NCBI GenBank assembly: GCA_963707875.1
Contig: CAVPRU010000014.1
Coordinates: 806,001 to 870,000 of the forward strand
DNA from: SZUA-320 sp963707875
GTDB lineage: Bacteria > Gemmatimonadota > Gemmatimonadetes > Gemmatimonadales > GWC2-71-9
Direction of reading: 5' to 3'
DNA length: 64,000 nucleotides
Under the pieces are notes generated by a model that was not told the DNA's origin, did not search any database, and saw only the letters and a list, made by a program, of their open reading frames with translations. Shown piece by piece: positions 25,615-33,932 of this stretch (positions are counted from its first letter, which is position 1; each line of letters starts with the position of its first letter). A program made the position numbers and the translations under genes.

Positions 25615-27663
25615 CTAGTCCGGCGACGGCGCCGGGCCGCTCAGCAATCGGTTGGCGGCCGCCAGGGCGTCATGACTGCCCGTCAGCGCCAGGACGTCTC
25701 CCGATTCCAGTACCTGTTTGGCATCGGGAAAGACGATTCGCTGGGCACCCCGACTCAGCGCCACCACCGTCACCCCGGTCAGGCCGCGCAGGTTGAGCTC
25801 GCCCAGCGCCTGGCCCACCGCGCTGCTCCCCGACACCACCTGGAACGGCACGATCGTCCCCATGCCCGGCAACAGCTCCTGCACCTGTTCCATGGAGTGC
25901 TCGTCCTTGTCCACTCCCTGCCTCGCGAGGACGTCCACGATCAGCTCGGCCCCGGCCCGGGCATGCCCCTGAAGGTCGCGGGCAGAGCGAATGAACCCGA
26001 CGATCAGCAGCAACAGAAGGAACGCCAGGCCGCCGGCCGCGGGCCAGACCGACAGAACGGGCTGGGTGACCACCAGGAGCGGGAGCCCCAGCACCACCAC
26101 CGCGCCGATCTGCAATACGTTGACCAGCACCCCCCTGGGGGCCAGCGCCTGGTCAACGCCGCTGCGGGCCGTCGGCATCGCAGCCTCCGCCAGACGGACG
26201 GCGACCCGCCGGGCCGAGGTCACCATCCCGATCGCGAAGGGCACCAGGATCAGAAAGCCGATCCCCACCCCGATCGGGATCAGCATCCGCTCGGAAATGC
26301 CCCGGTCCACCAGCATGGCCCCGACCCGGGTCCCGAAGACCGACAGCGCCACGAGGACCCCACCGATGACCGCGGCGTCGAGAAACATCCACCGCAACGG
26401 CCGACGGATCTGGTGCCAGGTCGTCTCGACCCTGGTGCCGCGCCGGATCAGCTCGATCCACGACTCGTACAGCGTCACTACCGTCTGTACCGGCCGGGGC
26501 AGCTTCCGGTCAATCAGGGTGGAGACCGGATCGGCCAGCCGCATGAGGGTGGGGGTTGCCAGCGAGGTGATGACCGAGACTGCCACCGCCACCGCGTAGA
26601 GCGAGGGAGGCGCGGCGCCGGTCGTGAGGGCAAGCCCGGCGATGACGAAGGAGAATTCGCCGATCTGGGCCAGGGTCATGGCACCCTGCACCGACGTCCT
26701 CACCCCGAAACCGGCCAGGAACCCGCCGATGCTCACACCGAGGAACTTCCCGGCAAAGACCACGACGGTCAGCGTCAGCACCATCGGCCACGCGTCCAGG
26801 ACGGCGCCCGGCTGCACCAGCAGGCCGACCGAGACGAAGAAGATCGCGGCGAAGAGGTCGCGCACCGGGGGCAGCACTTCGAGCACTCGATGGGCGGTCC
26901 CCGATTCGCGAACCAGTGACCCCGCCACGAACGCGCCGAGGGCCACCGAGTAGCCGGCCAGTTCCGCCAGGAGGGCGAACAGGAAGGCGATTCCGACGGA
27001 GGCCACCAGGGTGGTCTCGTTCTTCTTGAACCGGGCCACCAGCCGCATCGCGCGGGGCACGATCAGCATCCCGCCTACCAGCAGGAGGGCCAGGAAACCG
27101 AGCAGCTTGAGCATCGCCAGCCCGATCCCCTCGCCCACCACTCCGCCCGCGGCGGTGGAAAGCAGCACCAGGAGGAGGATCGCCACCAGATCCTCCATCA
27201 GCAGCACCCCGAGGACCAGGTCCTTGAGCCGCCGGCTCGGTGGCCGCTCCTCGAACGACTTGGCCACGATCATGGTGGAGGAGATGGCCACGATGGCGCC
27301 GGCGAACAGGCTCTCGGTCCCGGTCCAGCCCACCAGCCGGGCCGCGGAGTACCCCATCCCCATCATCAGGGCGACTTCAACTGCGGCTGCGATTCCCACG
27401 ACTGGAATCAGCCGCGCCAGCCGGCGGAGGCTGAACTCGAGTCCGATCGAGAACAGCAGCAGGATGACGCCGAGCTCGGAGAGGGTCTGGATCCCGGCGC
27501 GGTCGAGTTCCAGCCCGAGCGGACGGGCGGCGCCCACCACCAGTCCGGCCACCACATATCCGACTACCACCGGCAGCTTGAGCCGGTGGGCCAGCACCGT
27601 CGTGACCGCGGCCACGGTCAGGACGACGGTGAGATCAAACAGAAGGTGGCCGACGTCTTCCAT
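25615..27663 (-). CDS. CPA2-family cation:proton antiporter with TrkA-C domain
   Basis: A 682-residue inner-membrane transporter. The first 390 residues form the Na+/H+ exchanger core with about twelve helices, including LLLFSIGLEFSLRRLARL, GAIVAISSTMIVAKSFEERP and GEFSFVIAGLAL. Four more hydrophobic stretches follow (about 425-565), and residues about 570-675 are a TrkA-C/RCK_C regulatory domain ending in ESGDVLALTGSHDALAAANRLL. The layout resembles KefB/YbaL-type proteins without a nucleotide-binding RCK_N module. Monovalent cation export (K+ or Na+) coupled to proton entry is expected. The gene is monocistronic with its own promoter. Confidence 0.92.
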   Translation of the reverse strand: MEDVGHLLFDLTVVLTVAAVTTVLAHRLKLPVVVGYVVAGLVVGAARPLGLELDRAGIQTLSELGVILLLFSIGLEFSLRRLARLIPVVGIAAAVEVALMMGMGYSAARLVGWTGTESLFAGAIVAISSTMIVAKSFEERPPSRRLKDLVLGVLLMEDLVAILLLVLLSTAAGGVVGEGIGLAMLKLLGFLALLLVGGMLIVPRAMRLVARFKKNETTLVASVGIAFLFALLAELAGYSVALGAFVAGSLVRESGTAHRVLEVLPPVRDLFAAIFFVSVGLLVQPGAVLDAWPMVLTLTVVVFAGKFLGVSIGGFLAGFGVRTSVQGAMTLAQIGEFSFVIAGLALTTGAAPPSLYAVAVAVSVITSLATPTLMRLADPVSTLIDRKLPRPVQTVVTLYESWIELIRRGTRVETTWHQIRRPLRWMFLDAAVIGGVLVALSVFGTRVGAMLVDRGISERMLIPIGVGIGFLILVPFAIGMVTSARRVAVRLAEAAMPTARSGVDQALAPRGVLVNVLQIGAVVVLGLPLLVVTQPVLSVWPAAGGLAFLLLLLIVGFIRSARDLQGHARAGAELIVDVLARQGVDKDEHSMEQVQELLPGMGTIVPFQVVSGSSAVGQALGELNLRGLTGVTVVALSRGAQRIVFPDAKQVLESGDVLALTGSHDALAAANRLLSGPAPSPD

Positions 27664-27672
27664 GGTGGGAGG

Positions 27673-27701
27673 TAGTTAGCAACGGGTTGGGCAAGAGTCA
27701 A
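27673..27701 (-). promoter_or_regulatory. Strong promoter for the CPA2 antiporter, leaderless transcript
   Basis: On the minus strand TTGACT and TAACTA are separated by exactly 17 nt (plus-strand 27696-27701 and 27673-27678). The predicted transcription start is about 27666, only a few bases before the ATG at 27663. Confidence 0.7.
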
Positions 27702-27797
27702 AGACCCGACTCAGGGACTCGGGTTTCCCCACGGTCCCTCGGGCGGGGGGGCTAGTGCACCCGAGCCCTCGGAGATATACTCGCGTCGATCGGCTGA

Positions 27798-27956
27798 GTG
27801 CCGTCGTTCACTTCAGGAGGCTCCCTCAGGCGATCCCTGCGATGGCTTGTCCTCACCAGCCTCGTGGCCGGCGGTTGTGCCCACGGAGAACGCACCGATC
27901 CGCAGTCGGGATGGCTCCCGGAGAGAGACTCGAGCTCCACGCCCAACACGAGTTAG
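27798..27956 (+). CDS. Possible very small lipoprotein or degraded lipoprotein gene
   Basis: Reading from GTG at 27798 gives 52 codons containing a basic stretch, a hydrophobic run and a lipobox LVAGGC (WLVLTSLVAGGCAHGERTDP), ending at TAG 27954-27956. A -10-like TATACT at 27776-27781 lies 16 nt before the GTG. AGGAGG at 27815-27820 is not followed at the right distance by a normal start codon. A signal peptide is plausible, but the mature part is only about 25 residues, so this could be the 5' remnant of a decayed gene. Confidence 0.35.
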   Translation: MPSFTSGGSLRRSLRWLVLTSLVAGGCAHGERTDPQSGWLPERDSSSTPNTS

Positions 27957-28060
27957 AACACAAGCGATCTCTGCCATCGGCTTTGCGATCGTGAACTCCA
28001 CACCCAGCGCTGAGCCAGAACCGACAGCAGGTTCATGGCCACACTACCAAGGAGGCACCA

Positions 28061-28702
28061 ATGACCCCGCGCCACGCATTCTCACTGATCGCCAGCTTAT
28101 CGGTTGCCGCAGGATGCGCCGAGCAACCGCTCTCCCCCTCGGCCGCCGAGCTCCCACCCTCATTCGCGGCGGGCGGCCGACCGTACCAGCCCGGTGAGGC
28201 GCAAGGCATCGCGGTCGCGGCGAGCGGGAGCTGGGCCATCTACCCCGTCGGTGGGGGCGAGATTCTGGCGCAAACGTTCACTCCCAGCTCCAACCAGTGG
28301 CTGGGATACCTCGAAGTCCCCGTCGGCTGCGTTGCGGGCGTGCTGCTCAACGTCAAGATCCGTGAGGGAATCGACGGCCTGGTCCTCTACCAAGTCAACA
28401 TTGCCGGCCTGCCGGCAGTCGTCGACGGGACATTTCAGTTGATCCAAGTATTCAATCCGGCCGTATCGCACCATGGGATCAAGCTCCACAAGAATCGCGA
28501 GTATGCCTTCGAACTGGCGGCGTTCCCAGGGCCGGACGCGGTGGGGAACACGTGCGGTATTGCCAAGGGACCGGCCGGAAACAGTTACCCGGGTGGCCGC
28601 GGCTACTATCAGGATCCCATCAATGGGCCGTCATTCCTCCCGCTCCCGAATGGCAACCCGACGGATGACGAGGACCTGCCATTCATCACGCTCGTCCGGT
28701 AG
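28061..28702 (+). CDS. Secreted lipoprotein of unknown function
   Basis: A 213-residue protein with a signal peptide and lipobox SVAAGC (Cys about residue 19). AAGGAGG at 28049-28055 sits 5 nt before the ATG, one of the best Shine-Dalgarno sites in the window. The mature part is a single beta-rich domain with IYPVGGGEILAQTFTPSSNQ and YLEVPVGCVAGVLLNVKIREG, comparable to carbohydrate-binding or jelly-roll modules in general pattern only. It ends with an asparagine/proline-rich, acidic tail (NGNPTDDEDLPF). No enzyme motif is visible, and I do not recognise the family. Confidence 0.75.
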   Translation: MTPRHAFSLIASLSVAAGCAEQPLSPSAAELPPSFAAGGRPYQPGEAQGIAVAASGSWAIYPVGGGEILAQTFTPSSNQWLGYLEVPVGCVAGVLLNVKIREGIDGLVLYQVNIAGLPAVVDGTFQLIQVFNPAVSHHGIKLHKNREYAFELAAFPGPDAVGNTCGIAKGPAGNSYPGGRGYYQDPINGPSFLPLPNGNPTDDEDLPFITLVR

Positions 28703-28817
28703 CGATCTCAGCCAGTACCCCGAGCAGGGGTCAGCCGTGCGTGACAAGCCGGGCTCCCCGGCTGCCCCCCCGCACCGTAGTCTGCTGACAGAATTCCGAC
28801 CTGACCCCCGAACACCA

Positions 28818-28842
28818 GAAGGGGCGGCCAAGCCGCCCCTTC
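28818..28842. terminator. Hairpin terminator between converging genes
   Basis: An 11-bp perfect stem, GAAGGGGCGGC at 28818-28828 and GCCGCCCCTTC at 28832-28842, with loop CAA. It lies 18 nt beyond the pyrophosphatase stop (minus strand) and 116 nt beyond the lipoprotein stop (plus strand), so it can serve both. Confidence 0.7.
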
Positions 28843-28860
28843 GTCCTTCCACTCGGCCGT

Positions 28861-29397
28861 TCAGCCCGGGTAGGCCTCCGCGTAGCGCGCCACCGATTCG
28901 TTGATCACTCGATGAGTGGACTCGAGCCCCTCCCAGCCCAGCGACTGGACCCGGATCCCCTCGAGGTCCTTGTAGATCTGGAAGAAGTGCTCGATCTCCT
29001 TCAGGGCGTGGGCTGGCAGGTCAGCAATGTCCGAGATCTCGGCCGCATACGGATCGTGGAGCGGCACCGCCAGCACCTTGTCATCGGGTACCCCCCGATC
29101 CAGCATCTTGAACAGGCCCACCGGCCGCACCGGGACCAGGCACCCGGGAAAGACCGGGAGGGTCATGATGATCAGCACGTCGAGCGGGTCGTCGTCCTCA
29201 GCCAGGGTCCGTGGGAAGAACCCGTAGTCCCCCGGATAGTGGACCGCGCTGTGGAGGACCCGGTCCAGCCGGAAGACCCCCAGGGCCTTGTCGAGTTCGT
29301 ACTTGTTGCGCTCGAAACGGGGAATCTCGACGACAGCCGTCATGACCCGGGGAACGTCCGGCCCAGTCGGAATGTCACGCCAGAGGTGGGGCGACAC
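28861..29397 (-). CDS. ppa: Inorganic pyrophosphatase
   Basis: A 178-residue soluble family I pyrophosphatase that hydrolyses PPi to phosphate and pulls biosynthetic reactions forward. I set the start at GTG 29397, not the ATG at 29343, because the upstream residues SPHLWRDIPTGPDVPRV match the usual N-terminus of the family, which the shorter version would lose. Active-site segments follow: EIPRFERNKYELDK (about residue 25), VHYPGDYGFFPRTLAEDDDPLDVL (about 50-75, with the metal-binding aspartates) and KDLEG near residue 145. It is complete and of normal length. Confidence 0.95.
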   Translation of the reverse strand: MSPHLWRDIPTGPDVPRVMTAVVEIPRFERNKYELDKALGVFRLDRVLHSAVHYPGDYGFFPRTLAEDDDPLDVLIIMTLPVFPGCLVPVRPVGLFKMLDRGVPDDKVLAVPLHDPYAAEISDIADLPAHALKEIEHFFQIYKDLEGIRVQSLGWEGLESTHRVINESVARYAEAYPG

Positions 29398-29431
29398 GGG
29401 GCACCGCCGTTGAAGTGAGCACTCTCGAACG

Positions 29432-29564
29432 GGACTCCACCACCAGCGGGGCCAATCCCCTGGGGTGGCGATGGGAACCCTGGCGCCCTGGACTCGACCA
29501 CCAGCGGCCACCGACGGGAGGCGGCTGGGACCGTGGCCCCCGGACTCGACCACCAGCGGCCACC
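29432..29564. repeat. Three direct repeats downstream of tRNA-Asn
   Basis: GGACTCGACCACCAGCGGCC followed by ACC occurs identically at 29490-29512 and 29542-29564, with a diverged copy at 29432-29454 (GGACTCCACCACCAGCGGGG and so on). Spacings are 58 and 52 nt. They sit in the non-coding stretch between ppa and the tRNA. Confidence 0.7.
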
Positions 29565-29589
29565 CAAGGGTGGCCGCGGTGACCGAGGA

Positions 29590-29645
29590 CTGTCTCGGGA
29601 GTGAATGGTGGGCCGCAGCGCGGCCCACCAAAGCTCCCGAGACAG
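29590..29645. repeat. Composite palindrome including the 3' end of tRNA-Asn
   Basis: The outer arms CTGTCTCGGGAG (29590-29601) and CTCCCGAGACAG (29634-29645) are perfect inverted copies, and the right arm is the acceptor/T-arm end of tRNA-Asn. Inside lies a second perfect stem, TGGTGGGCCGC (29606-29616) with GCGGCCCACCA (29620-29630). The inner stem may be the tRNA terminator; the outer inverted copy of the tRNA end is unexplained. Confidence 0.75.
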
Positions 29646-29706
29646 GACTCGAACCTGTGACCCGCTGATTAACAGTCAGCTGCTCTACCAACTGAGCTAC
29701 TCGGGA
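29634..29706 (-). tRNA. tRNA-Asn (GTT)
   Basis: A 73-nt cloverleaf reads on the minus strand: acceptor TCCCGAG paired with CTCGGGA, D-arm GCTC/GAGC, anticodon stem GCTGA/TCAGC with loop CTGTTAA (anticodon GTT), T-arm ACAGG/CCTGT with TTCGAGT loop, and discriminator G. CCA is not encoded. The promoter is at 29718-29746. Confidence 0.97.
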
Positions 29707-29717
29707 AAGCGGGGGGT

Positions 29718-29746
29718 AGGATACCAATCTGGACCCCCGATGGCAA
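29718..29746 (-). promoter_or_regulatory. Promoter of tRNA-Asn
   Basis: On the minus strand TTGCCA and TATCCT are spaced by exactly 17 nt (plus-strand 29741-29746 and 29718-29723). The -10 ends 11 nt before the tRNA 5' end at 29706. This gives a reference for the housekeeping promoter in this genome. Confidence 0.75.
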
Positions 29747-29880
29747 GTCACCGACCCCCACACCGCCGCGTGGTCAAACAGCTCAATCCGGCCCAATTCC
29801 AAGAAGCTAAGTGGCTGGTATCATGTGACTTGCATGTCAAGCCCCTGCCATTCGGACCCCCTGCCTGCTATTTTTTTTGG

Positions 29881-30975
29881 ATGCCTTTGCTCCCCTTGGC
29901 CGGTCACCTCGAGGCCCGTGCCCGGCTGTCCGAGGCGGTCCGGTCCGACCGGCTGCCTCAGACCCTGCTCCTGACCGGCGAACCCGGCGTGGGGAAGCAG
30001 CGCCTGGGCCTCTGGCTGGCCCAGCTGCTGGTCTGCCAGTCAAAGGCCAGAGAGCCCTGCGGGACCTGCCCCCCGTGCCGGCGGGTCCTGGGTCTGGGCC
30101 ACTCGGATGTCCACTGGTTCGTCCCGATTCCGCGCCCCAAGGCCTCGGACCCGGACAAGGCGGTGGACGAGGCGGCCCAGTCGCTGGGAGAGGTGATGAC
30201 GGAGCGGCGGGAGACCGGGCTCTGGACGGTACCGGACGGGATGTCGAGCCATGGGGTGGCCGTGGCGAGGCTGATCCTCCGGCAGGCCGGGCTGACCGCG
30301 GCGGAGGGCGGAGCCAAGGTCTTCCTGATCGGCGATGCCGAGCGGCTGGTCCCGCAGGAGTCGAGCCCTGAGGCGGCCAATGCCCTGCTCAAGGTGATCG
30401 AAGAGCCGCCCCGGGCCACGACGTTCATTCTGACGGCATCGGATCCGACCAGGCTCCTGCCGACCATCCGCTCGCGGGCCGTCGTACTCCGGCTGGGCCG
30501 GCTCTCGGCCGACGAGACGGGTAGCTTCCTGGGCGCCCACCTCAGTCCGCCGCTCAAGGGTGCGGCCCTGGAGGACAAGGTACGGGCCGCCGGCGGTTCA
30601 ATCGGCGCTGCCCTGATGGATGACGGCGCGGCGGCCAAGGCGCGGACCGCGGCGGTGTCGCTGCTTGAGGCGGTGCTCGCGGGAAAGGGGCAGGCGCTCG
30701 AGCGGGCCATGAAGCAGGCCCCGTGGCAGGCCCGCGGCGATTTCAGCACGATGCTCGACGCGATGGCCGACGCGCTTTCCGGCGCGGCCCGGGCCCGAAT
30801 CGAGAAGGGCGGCCCGGTCAAGATCGGTGCAGCTCGGCTGCTGGCCGAGCCCGAGCCGCTGGCGCTGGCGGTCACCCGGATCCAGGAGGCCCGGGAGATT
30901 GCCCGGGGCAATGTGAATCCTCAAGTGCTGATGGCCGTATTGGCGGGAGATCTGGAGGAACTGTTGTGCGCCTGA
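29881..30975 (+). CDS. holB: DNA polymerase III subunit delta' (clamp loader)
   Basis: A 364-residue AAA+ clamp-loader subunit. It opens with LAGHLEARARLSEAV and the P-loop-like GEPGVGKQRLG (residues about 36-46, with Gln where ATP-binding members have Ser/Thr, as is common in delta'). A zinc-binding CGTCPPCRR follows at about 60. The sensor region includes KVFLIGDAERL and EAANALLKVIEEPP (about 165), and TRLLPTIRSRAVVLRL (about 195). The start ATG at 29881 is preceded 6 nt upstream by a -10-like TATTTT (29869-29874), suggesting a leaderless message. Its end overlaps moaC by 10 nt. Confidence 0.88.
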   Translation: MPLLPLAGHLEARARLSEAVRSDRLPQTLLLTGEPGVGKQRLGLWLAQLLVCQSKAREPCGTCPPCRRVLGLGHSDVHWFVPIPRPKASDPDKAVDEAAQSLGEVMTERRETGLWTVPDGMSSHGVAVARLILRQAGLTAAEGGAKVFLIGDAERLVPQESSPEAANALLKVIEEPPRATTFILTASDPTRLLPTIRSRAVVLRLGRLSADETGSFLGAHLSPPLKGAALEDKVRAAGGSIGAALMDDGAAAKARTAAVSLLEAVLAGKGQALERAMKQAPWQARGDFSTMLDAMADALSGAARARIEKGGPVKIGAARLLAEPEPLALAVTRIQEAREIARGNVNPQVLMAVLAGDLEELLCA

Positions 30976-31460
30976 CACACGCCGACGAGCGGGGCAGTGC
31001 CCGAATGGTGGACATCGCCGGAAAGCCGGTGACGGAGCGCACAGCGCTGGCCGAGGGATGTGTTATCATGGCGTCGGCCAGTTGCGCCCTGGTAATAGAC
31101 AACGCGGTGGCCAAGGGCGATGTGCTCGCCACCGCCCGCCTGGCCGGGATAGCAGGCGCCAAGCGGACGGCGGACCTCATTCCGCTGTGCCATCCGCTGC
31201 CGCTCGACCTGGTGGAAGTGGATGCGGTCGCCGACCCGGCGCTGCCGGGAGTCCGGGTGCAGGCCAGAGCCAAGGCGACGGCGCGCACCGGAGTGGAGAT
31301 GGAAGCACTCGCGGCGGTGACCGCTGCATGTCTGACCGTGTACGACATGGTCAAAGGGGTGGATCGCTCGATGCGTATCGAAGGGATCCGCCTGATTGAA
31401 AAGACCGGAGGTACCCGCGGCGATTGGCGCGCGACTGACGGCCTGACCAAGGAGGAGTAG
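30966..31460 (+). CDS. moaC: Cyclic pyranopterin monophosphate synthase MoaC
   Basis: Catalyses the second step of molybdenum cofactor synthesis, forming cyclic pyranopterin monophosphate from the MoaA product. The 164-residue length and motifs are typical: ARMVDIAGKPVTER at about residue 15, AKRTADLIPLCHPLPL (about 66), TGVEMEALAAVTAACLTVYDM (about 107-127) and the catalytic-region KGVDRSM. The start is GTG 30966, 10 nt inside holB. No other moa gene is in the window. The next gene begins directly after the stop behind an AGGAGG that lies in the moaC 3' end. Confidence 0.95.
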   Translation: MRLTHADERGSARMVDIAGKPVTERTALAEGCVIMASASCALVIDNAVAKGDVLATARLAGIAGAKRTADLIPLCHPLPLDLVEVDAVADPALPGVRVQARAKATARTGVEMEALAAVTAACLTVYDMVKGVDRSMRIEGIRLIEKTGGTRGDWRATDGLTKEE

Positions 31461-32162
31461 TTGGAAGATCCATCTAGTAGTTTCCGTCGCCGGCGGGCGC
31501 TGGCCGTTCTCAAGACGGCCCTCACCCAGGCGGCGGTGCTGGCGACCGGAGCGGTCGCAATCGCGGCCTTTCTGACCGCGGCTCAGGCGCTTCGACCGGT
31601 TGATCGTCCGGCGCCTTCGGCTGACGTGGCCCTCGGGAGGGCCCCGATGCTGGAGGTCCTGCCGGCCAGTGCGCCGATGGAGGCCACCAGGATCCGGTTG
31701 GACCGCGCCACCGAAGTGCTCCGGTATTCGACGCGGTATCGCATCCCTGCAGAGCTGAGCGCCGCGATCTACGACATCGCGATGGACGAGGGGATCCACC
31801 CCGGGCTCGGCTTCCAGCTGGTGCGGGTGGAGAGCCGGTTCCAGCCCGCGGCCCGGAGTCACAAGGGCGCCATCGGGTACACCCAGATCCGACTGGCCAC
31901 CGCCAAGGCCTACTTGCCGGAGTTGACCGAGGAACACCTCGAGAACCGCGACGTCAACCTGCGAATCGGTTTCCGCTACATGCGGGACATGCTGAAGCGG
32001 TTCAAGGGAAATCTGGATCTGGCTCTGGTCGCGTATAACCGAGGGCCGACCCTGGTGGACAGCCTGATCACCGCGGGGGATGACCCCGCCAACGGTTACT
32101 CTGCGTTGGTGCGGAGGGGACTGTCGCGGGCGGCGACAACGGCGCCTAGGTCGGGATCCTGA
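31461..32162 (+). CDS. Membrane-anchored lytic transglycosylase (SLT domain)
   Basis: A 233-residue envelope protein that cleaves the glycan strands of peptidoglycan. A basic N-terminus and one hydrophobic helix (AVLATGAVAIAAFLTAAQAL, residues about 24-43) act as signal anchor. The SLT domain has the catalytic Glu in LVRVESRFQPAARS (about 129), GAIGYTQI (about 140) and ALVAYNRGP (about 191). Translation starts at TTG 31461, with AAGGAGGAG immediately upstream at the end of moaC. The last 17 nt overlap the 3' end of the converging LysM transglycosylase gene. Confidence 0.87.
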   Translation: MEDPSSSFRRRRALAVLKTALTQAAVLATGAVAIAAFLTAAQALRPVDRPAPSADVALGRAPMLEVLPASAPMEATRIRLDRATEVLRYSTRYRIPAELSAAIYDIAMDEGIHPGLGFQLVRVESRFQPAARSHKGAIGYTQIRLATAKAYLPELTEEHLENRDVNLRIGFRYMRDMLKRFKGNLDLALVAYNRGPTLVDSLITAGDDPANGYSALVRRGLSRAATTAPRSGS

Positions 32163-33840
32163 TGCGTTTGCCCGCTTGCAGTCCGCGGGCCGAGGCAATC
32201 CCGTTGACGTTCATGAGGGCGCTGACCGTCACCCCGTAACGGCGGGCAATCCCGGCCAGGGTTTCGCCTTTCTTGACGAGATGGGTCTTGGTGCCGCCAC
32301 TGTTGGTGGCACTTCTCGTTTCCGGGGGGGTGAATCGAATCCGCTGGCCCGGCTTGATCAGACCGGACTTGGTCAGCTTGTTCCAGGTGATCAGGTCGGC
32401 GATGGAAGTGCCGTACCGAGTGGCGATGCTGGAAAGGGTCTCGCCGCTCCGGACCACGTGACTGGTGGCGGCCCGGCTGGACGCGGACGACCCGCTGGAC
32501 GAGGGGGACCCCGCAGCGCCTGGCACCACTCCGGTCGGAATGATCAAGTCCTGCCCGATCCGAATCAAGCTGCTTCTCCGCACCGCGGGGTTGGCGTCCC
32601 GCAGATCCGACACCGACACCCCGTATTTTCTGGCAATCGCCCCCAGGGTCTCACCGCTCCGAACCGAATGCTCCCGGTACCGGATCCGCTTGGACGCCGG
32701 CAGGGTGGCATACCCGGAGGCCACCTTCGCGGCGGTACCGGCAGGAACCCGAATCACCGCCGAGGCCCCGGGCGGGGTCACCATCCGGAGATAGTGGGGG
32801 TTGAGCTCCCGAATCGCCATCAGGCCGACCCCCGCCAGCTCAGCCACGATATCGAGGCCGGTCATGTCGGGAACGATGATCGAGTCGAGCGGGAAGGTCG
32901 GGCCGGCCGGCAGCGGGGCAAACCCGTAACGACTCGGCTCCCTCGCGATCAACGAGGCGGCGATCAATTTGGGCACGTAGTCCTTGGTCTCCGCCCGGAG
33001 AAAGCGCGTGTCGGCCAGAGCAAAGAAATCGGCATCGCTCCACCCCTCCACCACATCCTGCTCGCTCTCGGAATCGGCCGCCCCATTCTGGGTAGCCACC
33101 GGAGTCACCCTCGACAGGCCACGGGACACCGTGCCGGGGCCGCCATTGTATGCCGCAGCGGCGAGGTAGATCGACCCAAACCGTTCTCTGAGGTAGACCA
33201 GGTAGCGGGCGGCCGCGTCGGTCGATTGGACCGGGTCGCGCCGCTCATCCACCCAACGGTCCACCCGGAGTCCCATCCACCGCCCGGTAGGCGCCATGAA
33301 TTGCCACATCCCCACGGCACGCGAGCGGCTCACCGCCACATTCGAAAAGCCCGATTCGATGAGGCCCAGGTAGATCAGGTCACCGGGCAGACCGGCGGCC
33401 TCAAACCGGGCCCGTGCCATCGGCTCATAGACCGGGAGGCGCCCGAGCCAGACGTTCATCCGGTCGCGGGCCGGCCCCTGAAAGAAGTCCAGGTAGTACT
33501 GGACCCGGTCGTGGGTCGCGTAGGTGATCAGGTCAAGGGCGCCACCACTGGCAGCGAATGGATCCAGGGAGAGATCGCTGGTCGCACCAGCGGCGGCCAG
33601 TTGCTCAAGCACCAAGGCATCCGCGGCGGAGTCGGCCGCGGCCCTGGTTTCTTCCAGTGAAGGAAACTCAACCGCCGGCTCTGGAATGACTTCCGGCGCG
33701 ACCGCCGGAGGGACAGCCGACCGCTCGACGGGCCGGTCGGCGGGCACCGGAGCCACCGGGGCGGGATCGAGGCCCTTGAGACCGGCACAGGCGGTGCCGA
33801 GCAGCAGGGCCACTGTCAGAAGGGTCTGGCGAAGCTCCAA
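32146..33840 (-). CDS. LysM-containing lytic transglycosylase (MltD-like) lipoprotein
   Basis: A 564-residue peptidoglycan lytic transglycosylase. The start is TTG 33840, with GGAGGAG 5 nt upstream, giving a signal peptide and lipobox LGTAC (Cys about residue 16). The SLT domain begins near residue 150, with catalytic Glu in LIESGFSNVAVS (about 160), GMWQFMAPTGR (about 180) and AAAAYNGGPG (about 238). Three LysM peptidoglycan-binding repeats lie near 390, 460 and 517, each with the GETL start. This matches MltD. It converges on, and overlaps by 17 nt, the SLT gene on the plus strand. Confidence 0.93.
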   Translation of the reverse strand: MELRQTLLTVALLLGTACAGLKGLDPAPVAPVPADRPVERSAVPPAVAPEVIPEPAVEFPSLEETRAAADSAADALVLEQLAAAGATSDLSLDPFAASGGALDLITYATHDRVQYYLDFFQGPARDRMNVWLGRLPVYEPMARARFEAAGLPGDLIYLGLIESGFSNVAVSRSRAVGMWQFMAPTGRWMGLRVDRWVDERRDPVQSTDAAARYLVYLRERFGSIYLAAAAYNGGPGTVSRGLSRVTPVATQNGAADSESEQDVVEGWSDADFFALADTRFLRAETKDYVPKLIAASLIAREPSRYGFAPLPAGPTFPLDSIIVPDMTGLDIVAELAGVGLMAIRELNPHYLRMVTPPGASAVIRVPAGTAAKVASGYATLPASKRIRYREHSVRSGETLGAIARKYGVSVSDLRDANPAVRRSSLIRIGQDLIIPTGVVPGAAGSPSSSGSSASSRAATSHVVRSGETLSSIATRYGTSIADLITWNKLTKSGLIKPGQRIRFTPPETRSATNSGGTKTHLVKKGETLAGIARRYGVTVSALMNVNGIASARGLQAGKRIRIPT

Positions 33841-33932
33841 GACGTCTCCTCCGCAGGGGGAGTTGAATGGCGCCGAGTCTGAGGCTTGGGAGGAACAAGT
33901 CCGAATCAAAGTAGGACACGGGTCCCATCAGG

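Larger units (their letters stand above)
27664..28060. other. Intergenic region between the antiporter and a lipoprotein gene
   Basis: This 397-nt spacer holds the minus-strand antiporter promoter, an inverted repeat ACCCGA/TCGGGT at about 27706-27726, a TATACT -10-like element at 27776-27781 and a 52-codon open frame with a lipobox (27798-27956). Otherwise I see no gene in it. Confidence 0.6.

Noticed and set aside
29341..29343. ATG at 29343 as the start of inorganic pyrophosphatase
   Set aside because: It would drop the conserved HLWRDIPTGPD-type N-terminus; GTG at 29397 keeps it.
29432..29564. CRISPR-like spaced repeats
   Set aside because: Only three copies, one diverged, with unequal spacings and no cas genes in the window.
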